Positions 7,946 to 16,345 are shown, numbered from the stretch's first letter. The stretch: 64,000 nt of DNA from an uncultured Draconibacterium sp. (GCF_963675585.1 NZ_OY776413.1:186001-250000); one strand, 5' to 3'. Notes: generated by a model from the letters alone, not told the origin. Program-made: numbers and translations.

Positions 7946-8166
7946 CACAATTTTCAGGAAATAATTGATTTTCCAAATGTACAATTAACATAAATAGACA
8001 ATTGTTAAAATCCAATAATAAATGTGAACGAAAATTCCGTTTTCAAAATAGTTGGTATTTAACTTTGTTGAACCTGCATTTCGTGCCATTTAAACTACAA
8101 TACTTCTTATTCATTTCTCAATTCAACGGAAAATTAGTTAATTAGCTATTCTTATTGAAAACAGTC

Positions 8167-8937
8167 ATGAAAAAACAGAATTGCCTGATTTATTGCAATT
8201 GCGGAGCCGGTATTATTCCCAACGAAAAGCAAAACTCACTTGCAGAATCGTTTAAAGAATTAAACATCGATGTATTCGAACTTCATGATATTTGTGCCTT
8301 CTCGCTTAACGAAAAAGAAGTTCTTCATAATTTTGAAAAGCAATACGACAAAAAGTTTATTGTAGCCTGTTATCCACGGGCCATTCAAAATATATTTAAA
8401 CAAAATAAAATTACACTCGCCAATTACGAGGTGTTAAACTTCAGAGAATTATCAACTGAAACCATTGTTGAAAACGTGCAGGAAAAGATTACAGAAGATA
8501 CTTCAGACTCAAATTATGAAGTACTAAAAAGTAGTCTTGATGTTCCGGCATGGTACCCGATAATTGACGAATCGCGATGCACCTTGTGCGGACAATGTGC
8601 CCGTTTTTGTGTTTTTGGAGTATACAAATACAACAAAAAAAGCCTGGAGGTTGTTAATCCTTTGTCGTGTAAAAACAATTGCCCGGCATGTGGACGAACC
8701 TGCCCTGCGTCAGCCATTATTTTTCCAAGGTTACCCGAGAACTCAGTACTCTCGGGAGCTGAACCGGGGAGTAAAGCAGAGTCTGCGAAACCTGAAAAAA
8801 AAGAAGGCTTGTTTGTTTTGTTAAATGAACGAAACAATGCGCGGAGAAACATTTTCAAACAGGGTGTGATGCAGCAGGCTGAGGCAGAAAAACTGAAAGC
8901 AATTGAAGAGTTTAAAAAAGGATTAGAAAAGAAATAG
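8167..8937 (+). CDS. Ferredoxin-domain protein of terpene/radical-SAM cluster
   Basis: A 256-residue protein; start taken as the ATG at 8167 rather than the upstream TTG (8155). The N-terminal half resembles a small Rossmann-like or CoB-CoM-reductase-type fold beginning NCLIYCNCGAGI. The C-terminal half has two cysteine clusters: Cys138-Cys141-Cys144-Cys148 (CX2CX2CX3C) and Cys168-Cys172-Cys175-Cys179 (CX3CX2CX3CP), the pattern of a two-[4Fe-4S] ferredoxin domain with one atypical site. A charged low-complexity stretch follows from about residue 190 and is encoded over a strong palindrome (8734-8756). The stop is directly followed by the ATG of the radical SAM gene, so the pair is surely co-translated and this protein is the likely electron donor to it. 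Confidence 0.8.
   Translation: MKKQNCLIYCNCGAGIIPNEKQNSLAESFKELNIDVFELHDICAFSLNEKEVLHNFEKQYDKKFIVACYPRAIQNIFKQNKITLANYEVLNFRELSTETIVENVQEKITEDTSDSNYEVLKSSLDVPAWYPIIDESRCTLCGQCARFCVFGVYKYNKKSLEVVNPLSCKNNCPACGRTCPASAIIFPRLPENSVLSGAEPGSKAESAKPEKKEGLFVLLNERNNARRNIFKQGVMQQAEAEKLKAIEEFKKGLEKK
8734..8756. repeat. Palindrome inside ferredoxin gene
   Basis: CCCGAGA and TCTCGGG form a perfect 7-bp stem around a 9-base loop within the coding region, at the point where the protein becomes low-complexity (PENSVLSGAEPGSK). Confidence 0.55.
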
Positions 8938-10113
8938 ATGCTCAAACAGCTCCTCATAAAAACCGATAAAAAATGTTTGTACAAATTTGTGTACAACCTT
9001 GGTATTAAAGGTGCCATTGGCCTTACCCGTTTTAAAAAACGACTAAAAAAAGGCGAATTTTTCCCTGCATTTCATTTTATATCGGTTACCGACGACTGCA
9101 ACCTGAATTGCCAGGGATGCTGGGTTACCGGGAAAACCAAAAATGCCCGGATGGAACCGGAAATGCTGGATAAAATAATTACACAGTCGAAAGAAAAAGG
9201 CTCGTATTTTTTTGGGATTCTGGGTGGCGAGCCACTGATGTACAAACCACTTTTTGAAGTTTTCAGAAAACATTCGGATTGTTATTTCCAGCTTTTTACA
9301 AACGGTACATTACTAAGCCCGAGCGTTGCCGCCGAACTTCGCACTCTGGCAAATGTTACGCCACTTATTAGTTTCGAAGGCGATATGGAAGTGGCTGATG
9401 TACGTCGCGGTGGAAATAATGTATACGAAAAAGCACAACAGGCAATCGACAATTCAACACAGGCAGGTTTGGTAACCGGAGTTGCCATGAGTGTTTGTAA
9501 ATCGAACCTGGAGCTGGCCTTTTCGGAAGAGTTTATTAACTCGCTGATCAAAAGAGGAGTGCTGTATTTATGGTACTACATTTACCGCCCTGTGGGAAAA
9601 GATGCCACAATTGAATTGGCGCTCTCGAAAGAGGAAATTGAACAACTGCGTAGTTTTTTAGTTGAAGCGCGCACAAAATACAACATTGTAATTGTTGATG
9701 CTTACTGGGATCAAAACGGCAAAGGCCTTTGTCCGGCTGCCTCGGGTTTAAGTCATCACATTAATGCTTCGGGCGATATTGAGCCCTGCCCGGTCATTCA
9801 GTTTGCGGCCAACAATGTTGCTGACGGCGATTTGACAACGATTTATAAAAACTCAAAATTTTTGGCCGACTTTAAAGCCGAAATTCCGCTAAAAACAACG
9901 GGTTGTGTGGTTATGGACGATCCGCAGTGGATTGTAAACCACGTAAACAAACACGGCGCCAAAGACTCATCAGGACGGGGAAACGAAGCTGAACGTTTAA
10001 AGGCCATGCCAAAGGTACCAAGCCACGGATCGGCAAAAGAAATTCGGGAAAAAAGCTGGATGTACAGATTTGCAAAAAAGAACGCCTTTTTTGGGTTAGG
10101 CGCATACGGATAA
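8938..10113 (+). CDS. Radical SAM enzyme with SPASM-like C-terminus
   Basis: A 391-residue radical SAM protein. The cluster motif is Cys54-NLN-Cys58-QG-Cys61 (CX3CX2C), followed by the glycine-rich GILGGEPLM strand that binds S-adenosylmethionine. The C-terminal region has CPAASGLSHHINASGDIEPC, the spacing of SPASM/twitch-type auxiliary-cluster proteins, plus a further cysteine in TTGCVVMD. It shares the general layout with HpnH-like enzymes that modify hopanoids, but I see no specific HpnH signature, so the substrate is open. Position between the ferredoxin and the polyprenyl-synthase fusion suggests that it acts on a prenyl or triterpenoid intermediate or on a cofactor for that step. The preceding stop abuts this start. 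Confidence 0.85.
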   Translation: MLKQLLIKTDKKCLYKFVYNLGIKGAIGLTRFKKRLKKGEFFPAFHFISVTDDCNLNCQGCWVTGKTKNARMEPEMLDKIITQSKEKGSYFFGILGGEPLMYKPLFEVFRKHSDCYFQLFTNGTLLSPSVAAELRTLANVTPLISFEGDMEVADVRRGGNNVYEKAQQAIDNSTQAGLVTGVAMSVCKSNLELAFSEEFINSLIKRGVLYLWYYIYRPVGKDATIELALSKEEIEQLRSFLVEARTKYNIVIVDAYWDQNGKGLCPAASGLSHHINASGDIEPCPVIQFAANNVADGDLTTIYKNSKFLADFKAEIPLKTTGCVVMDDPQWIVNHVNKHGAKDSSGRGNEAERLKAMPKVPSHGSAKEIREKSWMYRFAKKNAFFGLGAYG

Positions 10114-10116
10114 ACT

Positions 10117-11679
10117 ATGATTAAGTCGAAGCGAATATTAAAAGTTCCTCAGGAATCGTTTTTACGAAACAAACTTCGTAAAGAAACACGTCTGCTGGCG
10201 GGAAGTGCAAAATTGCTGCCTCCTGTTTCTTTTGAGGTATTGGAACAAATGGCAGACGACTTACTGAAACGCCTCAACATTTCGGAGGAATACATCGATT
10301 TTACCATCGTTTTACTGGGTAACGAATCGTGGCGAAAAACAGTGGAGGCAACGCCGTTTAACCGTCGTTTGTTGTTGTTGCCGCAGTGTTTAAAAGACAA
10401 TTCGAGTTGTAAAGGCGTGTTCGACGAACTGGGGCTAAATTGTGCAGGTTGCAAAGCCTGCCCCATTGATGATATTTTACTGAAAGCCGAAGAACTTGGC
10501 TATGCCACTTTGGTAGCCGAAGGAACAACAGTTGCCATTGGGCTGGTTGAAGAAGGATCGATTGATGCTGTGATTGGAGTAAGTTGTATGCCCGTTTTGC
10601 AACGCTCGTTCGAACCGGTTTCGAATGCTGCTGTGCCTGTAATTGGCCTGCCGCTGATGTACGATGGTTGCGAGAATACCAAAATAGATATAAAATGGTT
10701 GTTGGATGAAGTAAAGGATTTTAATCCAAACCCGGTTTTTCAGCCCATTTCCACTTCCGGATTAAAGTCGAAAATTGAGGATTTTTTCACCAACGGAACC
10801 ATTGAGAAATACTTCACCGGCGATGGTGTTACTGAAAAAGTAGCCAAAGAATTTATGCAGATTGGAGGCCAGCGAATTCGTCCGCTGCTTGCAGCTTTGG
10901 CTTACCAGGCCTATTCCAACACCGAAAAGGATGAAATTCTTTATCCGCTTTCGCTGATTATCGAGTGTTTTCACAAAGCCTCCTTAATCCACGACGATAT
11001 TGAAGACAATGCCGATCTTCGTTACAACACCGAAACTGCTCATAAAAAATATGGCATTCCGCAAGCTATAAACGCCGGCGATTATTTAATCGGGAAAGGG
11101 TACAAACTCTTATCTGAACTTCCGGTAAAAGGAAATTTAATGGTAAAAGGATTACAGCAAATATCGGAATCGCATGTAAAACTTACACAAGGACAAGGTG
11201 CCGACATTCAGTTTCATTCGGGACGGAACAAACCGAACATTAACGAAACCTTGCAGATATTTAAACACAAAACCGGCGAAGCCATAAAAGTGGCCCTTTT
11301 GCTTGGGGCAATTCTTGGTGAGGCAGAAGAATCGGAGCTTCAAATTTTAAAACACTTTTCTGACCTGTTTGGAATTTCGTACCAAATACGCGACGACCTG
11401 AATGAATTCAGAGAAGAAAATCAGAATGAAAAGATTGCAGATTTCCCGTTTTTAACTGCCATGCTCAACGGTCAGGCAACTGAAGAAACGTTTCGTTCCG
11501 TTTCCAATTTCAGAAAGCAAATTCTGACACACAATTTGCATACACAAGCCGAGGCTATTCTGGACAAGCATGTGCAACAATGTTATGCCGAGTTGGACAA
11601 ACTGAAAAATGCAAAACTGCGCTTAAGTTTGTACGGAATTTTGGGTAAAATTTTTAAACCAATTGGCACGAATGAGTAA
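10117..11679 (+). CDS. DUF116-polyprenyl synthetase fusion
   Basis: A 520-residue two-domain protein. Residues about 50-200 match DUF116: LLLLPQC (Cys91), Cys98, and the triad Cys109-AG-Cys112-KA-Cys115, a likely Fe-S or metal site, then AVIGVSCMPVLQRSF. Residues about 225-515 are a trans-isoprenyl diphosphate synthase: FIQ-like GGQRIRPLL, the first aspartate motif DDIED at 293-297 (IHDDIEDNADLR), a KTGEAIKVALLLGA helix, and a second motif DDLNE at 426-430 in place of the usual DDxxD. The last Asp is replaced by Glu, which may change chain length or activity. Fusion of the two domains in one frame is unusual and suggests that the DUF116 Fe-S domain acts on, or senses, the prenyl diphosphate product. 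Starts 3 bases after the radical SAM stop. Confidence 0.85.
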   Translation: MIKSKRILKVPQESFLRNKLRKETRLLAGSAKLLPPVSFEVLEQMADDLLKRLNISEEYIDFTIVLLGNESWRKTVEATPFNRRLLLLPQCLKDNSSCKGVFDELGLNCAGCKACPIDDILLKAEELGYATLVAEGTTVAIGLVEEGSIDAVIGVSCMPVLQRSFEPVSNAAVPVIGLPLMYDGCENTKIDIKWLLDEVKDFNPNPVFQPISTSGLKSKIEDFFTNGTIEKYFTGDGVTEKVAKEFMQIGGQRIRPLLAALAYQAYSNTEKDEILYPLSLIIECFHKASLIHDDIEDNADLRYNTETAHKKYGIPQAINAGDYLIGKGYKLLSELPVKGNLMVKGLQQISESHVKLTQGQGADIQFHSGRNKPNINETLQIFKHKTGEAIKVALLLGAILGEAEESELQILKHFSDLFGISYQIRDDLNEFREENQNEKIADFPFLTAMLNGQATEETFRSVSNFRKQILTHNLHTQAEAILDKHVQQCYAELDKLKNAKLRLSLYGILGKIFKPIGTNE

Positions 11680-12514
11680 AGGGGAAAACATCCCTGTATA
11701 TCGCCGCCTGGTTCAAACGACACGCGTCGGTTTTTTAGCTTTGGATACTTCCGTTCAAAACGAAATTGTTGAATTTATAAAAAGCCGGCAGCACACAAGT
11801 GGTGGTTTTACTGACCGTGCCGGCAATCCTGACCTGTATTATTCGCTTTTTGGACTTTGGCTGAGTTTGGGCACCAAACAAAATGAAGCTCTTGATAAAC
11901 TGAAAAAGTTTGCTGCATTATCGCCCGAAGCAACAAGCAAAAGTCCGGTGGAAGATTTAGCGCGACTTTTAATTCAATCGGAGCTGGAACCAGGCACAAA
12001 AAAACAATCCGTTTTTCAGTTGTATAAAACTGTTTTCAAGAAAGGACGCCTGATCGAATTATCCTACCAGTTTTTTCTTTTATCGCTCGTAGTTGACGCC
12101 ACCGGAAAAAATAAAAGCTTGTATTATTTTTTAGCGCGTATCTGGTTGTTTTTTTACAAACCCAAAGGAAATATCCCTTGCAGTTTGGCAGCTGCACTTG
12201 TTTACGCCCGAAAAATAGTTGGCTTAAGAATAGCGGATGAACAAACCGATTTGCTGAAATATTCAAAACAAAGTGGTGGATTCAGAGCTTTTGAATCGGT
12301 TGATACCAGCGACTCATTATCAACCGGGGTGGCTTTATTTGTATTAAAAGAATGCGCTTACGATTTGCGTATAATCGCCCCCGGCTGTTTGGACTTTATC
12401 CAGGAGAATTACGAAACGGGAGCATTTTTATCGGGCGACGGCGATGTAACAAAAGATTTGGAATACACTTTTTATGGTTTGCTGGCATTGGGAAGCGTAT
12501 TAAATAGTTGTTAG
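11672..12514 (+). CDS. Half-size prenyltransferase-like alpha-toroid protein
   Basis: A 280-residue protein with the repeated helical pairs of the terpene cyclase/prenyltransferase beta superfamily: SGGFTDRAGNPDLYYSLFGL near the N-terminus, a GGFRAFESVDTSDSLSTGVALF repeat and a final DLEYTFYGLLALG. This is about half the size of squalene-hopene cyclase. I see no DxDD acid motif and no obvious complete zinc-ligand set of protein prenyltransferase beta subunits, so it may be a non-catalytic partner or a specialised cyclase/transferase domain. The ATG at 11672 overlaps the preceding stop by 8 bases (ATGAGTAA), so it is translationally coupled to the fusion gene; the earlier TTG at 11663 is less likely. 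Confidence 0.75.
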   Translation: MSKGENIPVYRRLVQTTRVGFLALDTSVQNEIVEFIKSRQHTSGGFTDRAGNPDLYYSLFGLWLSLGTKQNEALDKLKKFAALSPEATSKSPVEDLARLLIQSELEPGTKKQSVFQLYKTVFKKGRLIELSYQFFLLSLVVDATGKNKSLYYFLARIWLFFYKPKGNIPCSLAAALVYARKIVGLRIADEQTDLLKYSKQSGGFRAFESVDTSDSLSTGVALFVLKECAYDLRIIAPGCLDFIQENYETGAFLSGDGDVTKDLEYTFYGLLALGSVLNSC

Positions 12515-12580
12515 TTGTTGGGTATTGGATATTGATTATTAAATGTTGGATATTTGACTTTAGTTGGTTGTTGTTTGTTT

Positions 12581-14371
12581 ATGAAAAAGAAACTTGAAAT
12601 ACGATTTAAGGAGCTTAGCAAAATTCTGTTGAATGAACTCAAGGATGAAGGTTTCTGGACCGGCCAATTGTCGTCGAGTGCATTGGGAGTGTCGGTGGCA
12701 GTAGCCGCGCTTTATTTTTATGATGCAAACGAAAACCAAGCCGAAGTAAGTAAAGGATTTACCTGGCTGAAAAACAACATCAACGCAGATGGAAGTTTTG
12801 GCGACACTCCTGAAAGTCCCGGGAATATTTCTACTTCGCTTTTGGTTTATGCCGCTTTAAATCTTTATTCCGACCAGGATAAATCACTAAAAGAGCTTCA
12901 AACAAACATTGCAGATTACCTTCAAAAGAACGGAATTGATATCAATTCGGATCAGGTTGCCAAAACCATTCTGGCACACTACAAAACAGATTATACATTT
13001 TCGGTGCCTATTTTAACCATGTCGGCACTTTGTGGAATTCCTGCCAAAAACGGATTTAAGAAAATACCCCAGTTGCCTTTTGAGTTGGCCTTATTGCCTC
13101 AGAAATTTTATCGCTTGCTAAATTTAAGCGTTGTCAGCTATGCCATTCCGGCGCTAATTGCTGTTGGAATTGTAATCTTCAAAAAGAAAAAATCGGGAAA
13201 ATTTGCCAAATGGATTCGGAAGGGAGCGGAACGAAAAACCTTAAAAATATTACAAAAGTCGATGCCTCAAAGCGGGGGTTTTTTAGAAGCCATTCCGTTG
13301 ACTGCATTTGTGGCTTTGAGCCTGATTAATGCCGGCTACAAAGACTTGGACGTGGTAAAAAAAGGAATTCAATTTTTAAAACAAACGCAGCGCGATGACG
13401 GTGGCTGGCCCATCGATGTTGACCTTTCAACCTGGGTAACTACCTTGAGTATAAAAGCGCTGGGCCCAAGAAAGGACACGGTTTTAAACATCGAACAAAA
13501 AAATGCGCTGACAAAGCATTTGAAAACCATTCAGAATAAAAGTGTGCACCCTTTTAACGGCACTTCGCCCGGAGGTTGGGGCTGGACAAATTATTCGGGT
13601 TCGGTACCCGATGCCGACGATACGCCGGGAGCCATTCTGGCCTTACTGGAACTTCAGGCGCCGAATGAAATTAAGGATGAAGTACTGGACGGTGCAAACT
13701 GGCTGATAAAATTGCAAAACACAGATGGTGGATTTCCTACCTTTTCGAAAGGTTGGGGCAAGCTGCCATTCGACCAAAGTTGTTCCGATTTAACCGGACA
13801 TTGTTTTCTGGCACTGGCAAAAGTGTTGGACACATTTAATGCGGATCTCTCATTGCCACAGCAAAAGAAACTCAATCGATCGCTTTTAAAGGCAGCTGCT
13901 TTTCTGCAAAAACAGCAAAAAGATAATGGTTCGTGGCTTCCACTCTGGTTTGGGAATCAACACACAAGCACGCATGAAAACCCGGTTTACGGCACAGCAC
14001 GTGTACTTACTTATTTAAATGATTCTCTCCCCTGTCTCTCGTTCAATTCAGAATTAAAAGTAACCATAAAAACACAAATCAGTAAGGGCGAAAATTTCCT
14101 GATTGATGTACAAAACAGAGATGGCAGCTGGGGAGGCGACAAAAACATTCCGGGTACAATCGAAGAAACCGCGCTCTCTGTTTCAGCACTTTCAAATAAA
14201 AACTTTGAAGACGCTTGTAAACGAGGTTTAAACTGGCTCGATCAATCGTATCAAACAAGTGGTTTAAAAGCGGCTCCAATTGGTTTGTACTTTGCATCGC
14301 TTTGGTACGACGAAAAAATGTATCCTTTAACGGCTTATTTGGAAGCAGTTACACGCAGCTTAAAAAGTTAG
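12581..14371 (+). CDS. Squalene-hopene-cyclase-like class II terpene cyclase
   Basis: A protein of about 596 residues (start at ATG 12581, not TTG 12554). The general-acid motif of class II cyclases is present as DADD at residues 344-347 (VPDADDTPGA), close to its place in squalene-hopene cyclases. Several QW-type repeats are visible: QRDDGGWP, QNTDGGFP, QQKDNGSWLP and QNRDGSWGG. A hydrophobic stretch about residues 180-200 (SYAIPALIAVGIVIF) followed by KKKK fits a membrane-anchoring helix, as expected for a monotopic enzyme taking its substrate from the membrane. It is a little shorter than typical SHC (about 630). No squalene synthase is in the window, so the substrate may instead be the product of the adjacent prenyl synthase fusion. 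Last gene of the five-gene cluster. Confidence 0.87.
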   Translation: MKKKLEIRFKELSKILLNELKDEGFWTGQLSSSALGVSVAVAALYFYDANENQAEVSKGFTWLKNNINADGSFGDTPESPGNISTSLLVYAALNLYSDQDKSLKELQTNIADYLQKNGIDINSDQVAKTILAHYKTDYTFSVPILTMSALCGIPAKNGFKKIPQLPFELALLPQKFYRLLNLSVVSYAIPALIAVGIVIFKKKKSGKFAKWIRKGAERKTLKILQKSMPQSGGFLEAIPLTAFVALSLINAGYKDLDVVKKGIQFLKQTQRDDGGWPIDVDLSTWVTTLSIKALGPRKDTVLNIEQKNALTKHLKTIQNKSVHPFNGTSPGGWGWTNYSGSVPDADDTPGAILALLELQAPNEIKDEVLDGANWLIKLQNTDGGFPTFSKGWGKLPFDQSCSDLTGHCFLALAKVLDTFNADLSLPQQKKLNRSLLKAAAFLQKQQKDNGSWLPLWFGNQHTSTHENPVYGTARVLTYLNDSLPCLSFNSELKVTIKTQISKGENFLIDVQNRDGSWGGDKNIPGTIEETALSVSALSNKNFEDACKRGLNWLDQSYQTSGLKAAPIGLYFASLWYDEKMYPLTAYLEAVTRSLKS

Positions 14372-14543
14372 GTCGATTATCTTTTTCACACCTTCCTATT
14401 CTTCTTGTATGTTCAGGCTGCACTGCACTTCTCCTTCGTTGTACCCAATTTTGTTCAATTCAAAAATTATTCAAAAAAAAGCCGAAAAGAAATGTAACTA
14501 TTCGTTTTTTTGAAGAACTAAGTAGCAAACCAAAATCCAAAAA

Positions 14544-15047
14544 TTGAAAAAAGAAGAACAATTTAATCGTCTGGTAGAAGATAATAAGGAGCGAATAAAA
14601 CGTATTTGCAGCTATTACAATTCAAATGCGCACGATCAGGAAGACATGTTCCAGGAAATATTGGTAAACATCTGGAAAAGTCTGGATAGTTTTCGTGGAG
14701 ATTCGTCGATAAACACATGGATTTACAGGGTTGCAATAAACACTTCGTTGAGTTACACAGGCAAAGCGTACAAAAAAATGAAAATGATTGTACCTGCCGA
14801 CAACTACCAGTTGAATTCGCTGCTCGAAGATGAAAGTCTGGAAGCTAAAAAGCTACAGGAACAGCAACTCGAAAATCTGCAAAAGGAATTAAATCTGCTT
14901 TCGGTTATCGACAAAGCGCTAATATCGTTGCTACTTGAAGGCCTGAGTATGAACGAAATTGCCAATGTTATTGGAATTACTGAGAGCAATGTTAAAGTAA
15001 AAATTCACCGGATTAAAGCACAACTAAAAACAAAATTGGAGGAATAA
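14544..15047 (+). CDS. ECF-type RNA polymerase sigma factor
   Basis: A 167-residue sigma-70 family protein with region 2 (DQEDMFQEILVNIWKSLDSFRGDSSINTWIYRVAINTSL) and region 4 (EGLSMNEIANVIGITESNVKVKIHRIKAQLK, a helix-turn-helix). The only sensible start is a TTG at 14544; no in-frame ATG is near. The downstream four-helix membrane protein starts one base after the stop and is the likely partner, perhaps controlling the sigma factor at the membrane; no classical zinc-finger or FecR anti-sigma is seen. Target genes are unknown. Confidence 0.92.
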   Translation: MKKEEQFNRLVEDNKERIKRICSYYNSNAHDQEDMFQEILVNIWKSLDSFRGDSSINTWIYRVAINTSLSYTGKAYKKMKMIVPADNYQLNSLLEDESLEAKKLQEQQLENLQKELNLLSVIDKALISLLLEGLSMNEIANVIGITESNVKVKIHRIKAQLKTKLEE

Positions 15048-15048
15048 C

Positions 15049-15597
15049 ATGAACCAGAATAAACAAGATACAGTAAACCTAAACACGCTTACAACAAGGT
15101 TAAAAAATGAAGACGAACGCTATGCGCGGCTTTCACAAAACTTTCAGATTGTATATTGGGTTTTAGTGGTGATTTATGTGCTTCTGATTGGCATTCACAT
15201 TTGCGAAAACGAACCCATTAAAGAAATTGCCGGAATTACCTGTTTTTTGATGGCTATGCTAATTTTTGCATTTATGTTTCGCCATTTTAACAAAGAATAT
15301 GCAAGTGTGGATTACTCGCAACCTACACTGCTTATGTTAAAACAGGCAGCCCAGCGCTACAAACCTTTTCAGCTTAAAACCATTTGGGCATTGGTGGCAG
15401 TATTACTTATTGACGTTGGATTAAGTTTAAACGAATCATTGGGATTTGAACTGATACGTTTGCAAATCGTTTTTGTGGCCATCTTTGGTATCGCACTTGC
15501 AATAGGACTGCTATTCTGGAAAATTCGTTACAAACCTTTGCGCGACGACGCCTTACATTTGATTCGTGAACTTGAAAACGATATCGCCGCAGATTAG
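15049..15597 (+). CDS. Four-helix membrane protein linked to sigma factor
   Basis: Unrecognised family. The 182-residue protein has an amphipathic N-terminal helix of about 30 residues, two membrane-spanning pairs (FQIVYWVLVVIYVLLIGI, AGITCFLMAMLIFAFMF; IWALVAVLLIDVGL, LQIVFVAIFGIALAIGLLFW) and a charged C-terminal helix (DDALHLIRELENDIAAD). It is translationally coupled to the sigma factor. An anti-sigma-like role is the simplest idea but rests on position alone. Confidence 0.7.
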   Translation: MNQNKQDTVNLNTLTTRLKNEDERYARLSQNFQIVYWVLVVIYVLLIGIHICENEPIKEIAGITCFLMAMLIFAFMFRHFNKEYASVDYSQPTLLMLKQAAQRYKPFQLKTIWALVAVLLIDVGLSLNESLGFELIRLQIVFVAIFGIALAIGLLFWKIRYKPLRDDALHLIRELENDIAAD

Positions 15598-15689
15598 TAT
15601 AGTCCTTTGTTAATATTCATCTTTTACCAACACAAACTTTAATAAGGTACTGCCTCGATTCAGTCAGAAATTGTAAAATTATTTTTATA

Positions 15690-15699
15690 TCGCTTGCGA
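15690..15699. promoter_or_regulatory. OhrR-type operator 1 before gpx
   Basis: TCGCTTGCGA is a perfect 10-bp palindrome within the longer sequence TATCGCTTGCGACTTATT. The same extended sequence recurs at 15724-15741. It overlaps the expected -33 region of the promoter with its -7 box at 15716. Confidence 0.7.
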
Positions 15700-15715
15700 C
15701 TTATTTAAAAATCAT

Positions 15716-15723
15716 TACATTTG
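15716..15723 (+). promoter_or_regulatory. -7 promoter box for gpx
   Basis: TACATTTG matches TAnnTTTG exactly and lies between the two palindromes, directly before operator 2. Confidence 0.65.
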
Positions 15724-15725
15724 TA

Positions 15726-15735
15726 TCGCATACGA
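15726..15735. promoter_or_regulatory. OhrR-type operator 2 before gpx
   Basis: TCGCATACGA, in the context TATCGCATACGACTTATT, is the second copy of the element, centred 36 bases after the first and immediately downstream of the -7 box, an ideal repressor position. Confidence 0.7.
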
Positions 15736-15769
15736 CTTATTCATGCACGATATTTAAAAATACATAACA

Positions 15770-16252
15770 ATGAAAAACAATTTTTATCAATTTTCAGCAC
15801 AGAGTCTGCAAGGCAGAGAAATTAAAATGGAAGCCTACAAAGGCAAAACAGTTTTGGTAGTGAACACCGCCAGCAAATGTGGATTAACACCCCAGTTTGA
15901 AGGCTTGGAAGCACTAAACAAAAAATACAAAGACAAAGGTTTGGAGATTCTTGGCTTTCCGTGTAACCAGTTTGCCAACCAGGAACCCGGCGACGAAAAA
16001 TCCATTTCGGAAGGCTGCATGATCAATTATGGTGTAACATTTCAAATGTTTTCGAAAATTGACGTTAATGGCGAAACAGCCCACCCCATTTACAAATACC
16101 TGAAGAATGAGCTGGGTGGTACTTTCGGAAGCAAAATAAAATGGAATTTCACCAAATTTTTAATCGACGCCGAAGGAAATCCGGTAAAACGGTTTGCGCC
16201 AACCACTAAGCCCGAAAAAATAGACAAGTACCTGGAAAAGGTTTTAAACTAG
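15770..16252 (+). CDS. Glutathione peroxidase-family thiol peroxidase
   Basis: A 160-residue cytoplasmic GPx-fold protein with no signal peptide. The catalytic residue is Cys37 in NTASKCGLT rather than selenocysteine; [12 protein letters not shown] holds Cys65 and the conserved Gln/Asn, and Cys83 (SEGCMIN) is in place to act as resolving cysteine. WNFTKF near the C-terminus supplies the conserved Trp-Asn. Enzymes like this usually use thioredoxin to reduce organic and lipid hydroperoxides. Two operator palindromes in its promoter and a downstream OhrR-like gene with a sensing cysteine indicate peroxide-induced expression. Confidence 0.95.
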   Translation: MKNNFYQFSAQSLQGREIKMEAYKGKTVLVVNTASKCGLTPQFEGLEALNKKYKDKGLEILGFPCNQFANQEPGDEKSISEGCMINYGVTFQMFSKIDVNGETAHPIYKYLKNELGGTFGSKIKWNFTKFLIDAEGNPVKRFAPTTKPEKIDKYLEKVLN

Positions 16253-16329
16253 TGGTTTTATGTTTGGGTAATATTTCCATTTTACATGCGGGAATTTTAC
16301 CTAAATATTCGCTACACCGATTTTTAATG

Positions 16330-16337
16330 TAATTTTG
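16330..16337 (+). promoter_or_regulatory. -7 box just before the OhrR-like gene
   Basis: TAATTTTG ends only 8 bases before the ATG at 16346, so the transcript would be almost leaderless. Confidence 0.5.
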
Positions 16338-16345
16338 TTCTTCTT

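Noticed and set aside
8938-10113. HpnH hopanoid adenosyltransferase
   Set aside because: Only the general radical SAM and SPASM-like features match; I saw no specific HpnH signature, so the name was not applied.
14302-14547. 81-codon frame between the cyclase and sigma genes
   Set aside because: It runs through the end of the cyclase in another frame and has no signal of its own.
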